Assembly: GCF_002505485.1 (NCBI RefSeq) | Contig: NZ_DAVG01000050.1 | Span: 12,143 to 17,512 of the forward strand | Length of the DNA: 5,370 bases | Source of the DNA: Methanosarcina sp. UBA5 | Lineage (GTDB): Archaea; Halobacteriota; Methanosarcinia; Methanosarcinales; Methanosarcinaceae | Direction of reading: 5' to 3' | Shown here: positions 4,620 through 5,370 of the stretch, piece after piece | How positions within the stretch are numbered: position 1 is the first letter of the stretch | How the letters are laid out: every line of letters starts with the position of its first letter | The notes under the pieces: model-generated | Database searches by the model: none | What the model saw: only the letters and a program-made list of their open reading frames with translations | What the model was told of the DNA's origin: nothing | Translations under genes and position numbers: made by a program

Positions 4620-4997
4620 TTAATTTGGCTCGGCAATTATTCTAATCACGTTCAACATTCCTGGTTCAAGAGGGTTTACCATAAAGCCCATGGCGCCTAT
4701 TTTTAAAGACTCTGTTATTAGAACCTGCTGGCCAAGAGATGAAAACATTGCCATTTTTGCTTCTTGGTCTATAATAAGAAACTTGTTCAGCAAACTTTTC
4801 CAATTTATATCGTCTGGCACGTTATCCGGCGTCATTATATCCATTAACACGAGGTCCGGCTTTATTTCCATATATCTTTCAATGGCTTCATCCTCATCAG
4901 CCACTTCAGCAACCACTTCATGCCCGTGCTTAAAAAGCGTATCCCGGATCGCCATTCTCATAAATTCGGCGTTTTCTACAATCATAACTCGTGCCAT
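4620..4997 (-). CDS. Stand-alone receiver-domain (CheY-like) protein with altered active site
   Basis: The 125-residue product is one response-regulator receiver domain with no output domain. RVMIVENAEFMR (3-14) is strand one, LVLMDIMTPD (49-58) carries the phospho-acceptor D53, AMFSSLGQQ (83-91) supplies the Ser of the switch position, and GAMGFMVNPLEPG (101-113) is the fifth strand and loop. Such proteins receive phosphate from a histidine kinase and signal by protein contact. The usual acidic pair is E8-N9 here, so one Mg2+-binding Asp is replaced. The nearly invariant Lys before Pro is N108. The loop after D53 (NVPDDINWKSLL) lacks the common MPxMDG pattern. Phosphorylation may therefore be weak or absent. 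The start is supported by AAGGT six bases before ATG 4997. No kinase, chemotaxis or regulator gene is next to it, so its partner must be elsewhere. Family assignment is firm, signalling mode is inference. Confidence 0.92.
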   Translation of the reverse strand: MARVMIVENAEFMRMAIRDTLFKHGHEVVAEVADEDEAIERYMEIKPDLVLMDIMTPDNVPDDINWKSLLNKFLIIDQEAKMAMFSSLGQQVLITESLKIGAMGFMVNPLEPGMLNVIRIIAEPN

Positions 4998-5055
4998 TTA
5001 CTAACCTTCTTTTTATTTTTATTAAGATAACTATGTTACTTCATGCTTTTCACTC

Positions 5056-5075
5056 ATACTCATTTAGTTGAGTAT
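5056..5075. repeat. 7-bp inverted repeat upstream of the receiver gene
   Basis: ATACTCA at 5056-5062 is the exact reverse complement of TGAGTAT at 5069-5075, with a six-base loop. It lies 59 bp before the receiver-protein start on its upstream side. It could be an operator or a hairpin in the 5' leader. The inner TACTC/GAGTA pentamers also flank the palindrome at 5256-5282. Confidence 0.5.
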
Positions 5076-5189
5076 TCCTCAGCTTGCCTGTAACTGGAAA
5101 CTTACTTGTAAATTTAAAGAACTAAACGGCGTCGAACTTTATTAATTTTTTCGTTCAGAATTACTAAAGGGTATGTCTGATCTTCCAGT

Positions 5190-5204
5190 AATTGTGCCAC
5201 AATT
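5190..5204. repeat. Inverted repeat AATTGTG-C-CACAATT
   Basis: Two perfect 7-bp arms surround a single central base. The half-site CACAATT is also the core of the palindrome at 5260-5275, so the two elements look like sites for the same DNA-binding protein arranged differently. Confidence 0.5.
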
Positions 5205-5255
5205 TCAAACTGCTGGTTTCAGGAAAAAGTATTTTTACTAATACAATCCTATTCA

Positions 5256-5282
5256 GAGTATTCACAATTGTGAATTGTACTC
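5256..5282. promoter_or_regulatory. Operator-like palindrome ATTCACAATTGTGAAT with flanking arms
   Basis: Bases 5260-5275 form a perfect 16-bp palindrome. Outside it, GAGTA (5256-5260) and TACTC (5278-5282) extend the symmetry after a small offset. Perfect palindromes of this size are typical binding sites of dimeric regulators. The controlled gene could be the receiver gene about 260 bp to the left or a gene beyond the right edge. Confidence 0.5.
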
Positions 5283-5370
5283 AAAAATTTAACATTAACA
5301 ACCTGGCAAAAGAATACAATAGGAACGAGTGATCGGTATAGAACCAGGGTTGGTACAAATTCATGGAAAG

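Larger units (their letters stand above)
4998..5370. other. Gene-free region with several dyad-symmetric elements
   Basis: I see no supported gene in these 373 bp. The part next to the receiver gene should hold its promoter; the TTTAAATTT-like run near 5111-5120 is the only weak TATA candidate. Inverted repeats at 5056-5075, 5190-5204 and 5256-5282 are listed separately. The minus-strand frame entering from the right edge (ending at about 5284, containing MNLYQPWFYTDHS) is open for about 30 codons only. It could be the tail of a gene outside the window, but nothing further supports it. Confidence 0.5.

Noticed and set aside
4690..5004. 104-codon plus-strand frame opposite the receiver gene
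   Set aside because: It is a shadow of the receiver-domain gene.
5284..5370. Minus-strand frame entering from the right edge (about 29 codons before its stop)
   Set aside because: An open run of this length is common by chance in this composition, and no motif can be recognised.

Overview
The window looks like chromosomal DNA of a methanogenic archaeon of the Methanosarcina type. This rests on three observations: AT-rich intergenic DNA with archaeal TATA boxes (TTTATAAATA, TTTATATA) about 60-80 nt ahead of start codons; GAGGTG- and GGGAG-type ribosome binding sites; and a secreted beta-propeller protein built from IYGxxxVW units, a style typical of Methanosarcina surface proteins. The genus is an inference from style, not from a database match.

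Left part (1-1950): the N-terminal part of a pentapeptide-repeat protein runs leftwards off the window edge. It diverges from a rightward pair: a 56-residue cysteine-containing small protein at 525-695, with an excellent ribosome binding site, and a secreted seven-bladed beta-propeller protein at 942-1913. The propeller's last blade appears to be closed by its N-terminal strand, so it is probably complete despite ending abruptly.

Middle (1914-3292): gene-poor DNA with hairpins, scattered copies of a TGTAGAAATCCT motif in both orientations (probably mobile-element debris), a leftward 4-oxalocrotonate tautomerase-like gene with an unusual N-terminus, and a broken, unidentified coding fragment.

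Right part (3293-5370): a leftward Old Yellow Enzyme-type flavin oxidoreductase with a four-cysteine C-terminus, preceded by a 20-bp tandem repeat beside a TATA-like box. Then comes a leftward stand-alone receiver-domain (CheY-like) protein lacking the conserved lysine and one metal-binding acid. Finally there is a 373-bp gene-free stretch with several dyad-symmetric sequences that share the half-site CACAATT.

The genes do not form an obvious pathway. Large gaps separate most of them and no multi-gene operon is visible. I see no CRISPR array, rRNA, tRNA or intact transposase. The window is best read as an accessory or low-density region. Its main curiosities are the small Cys protein, the two enzyme-fold proteins with altered key residues, and the repeat-rich promoter regions.
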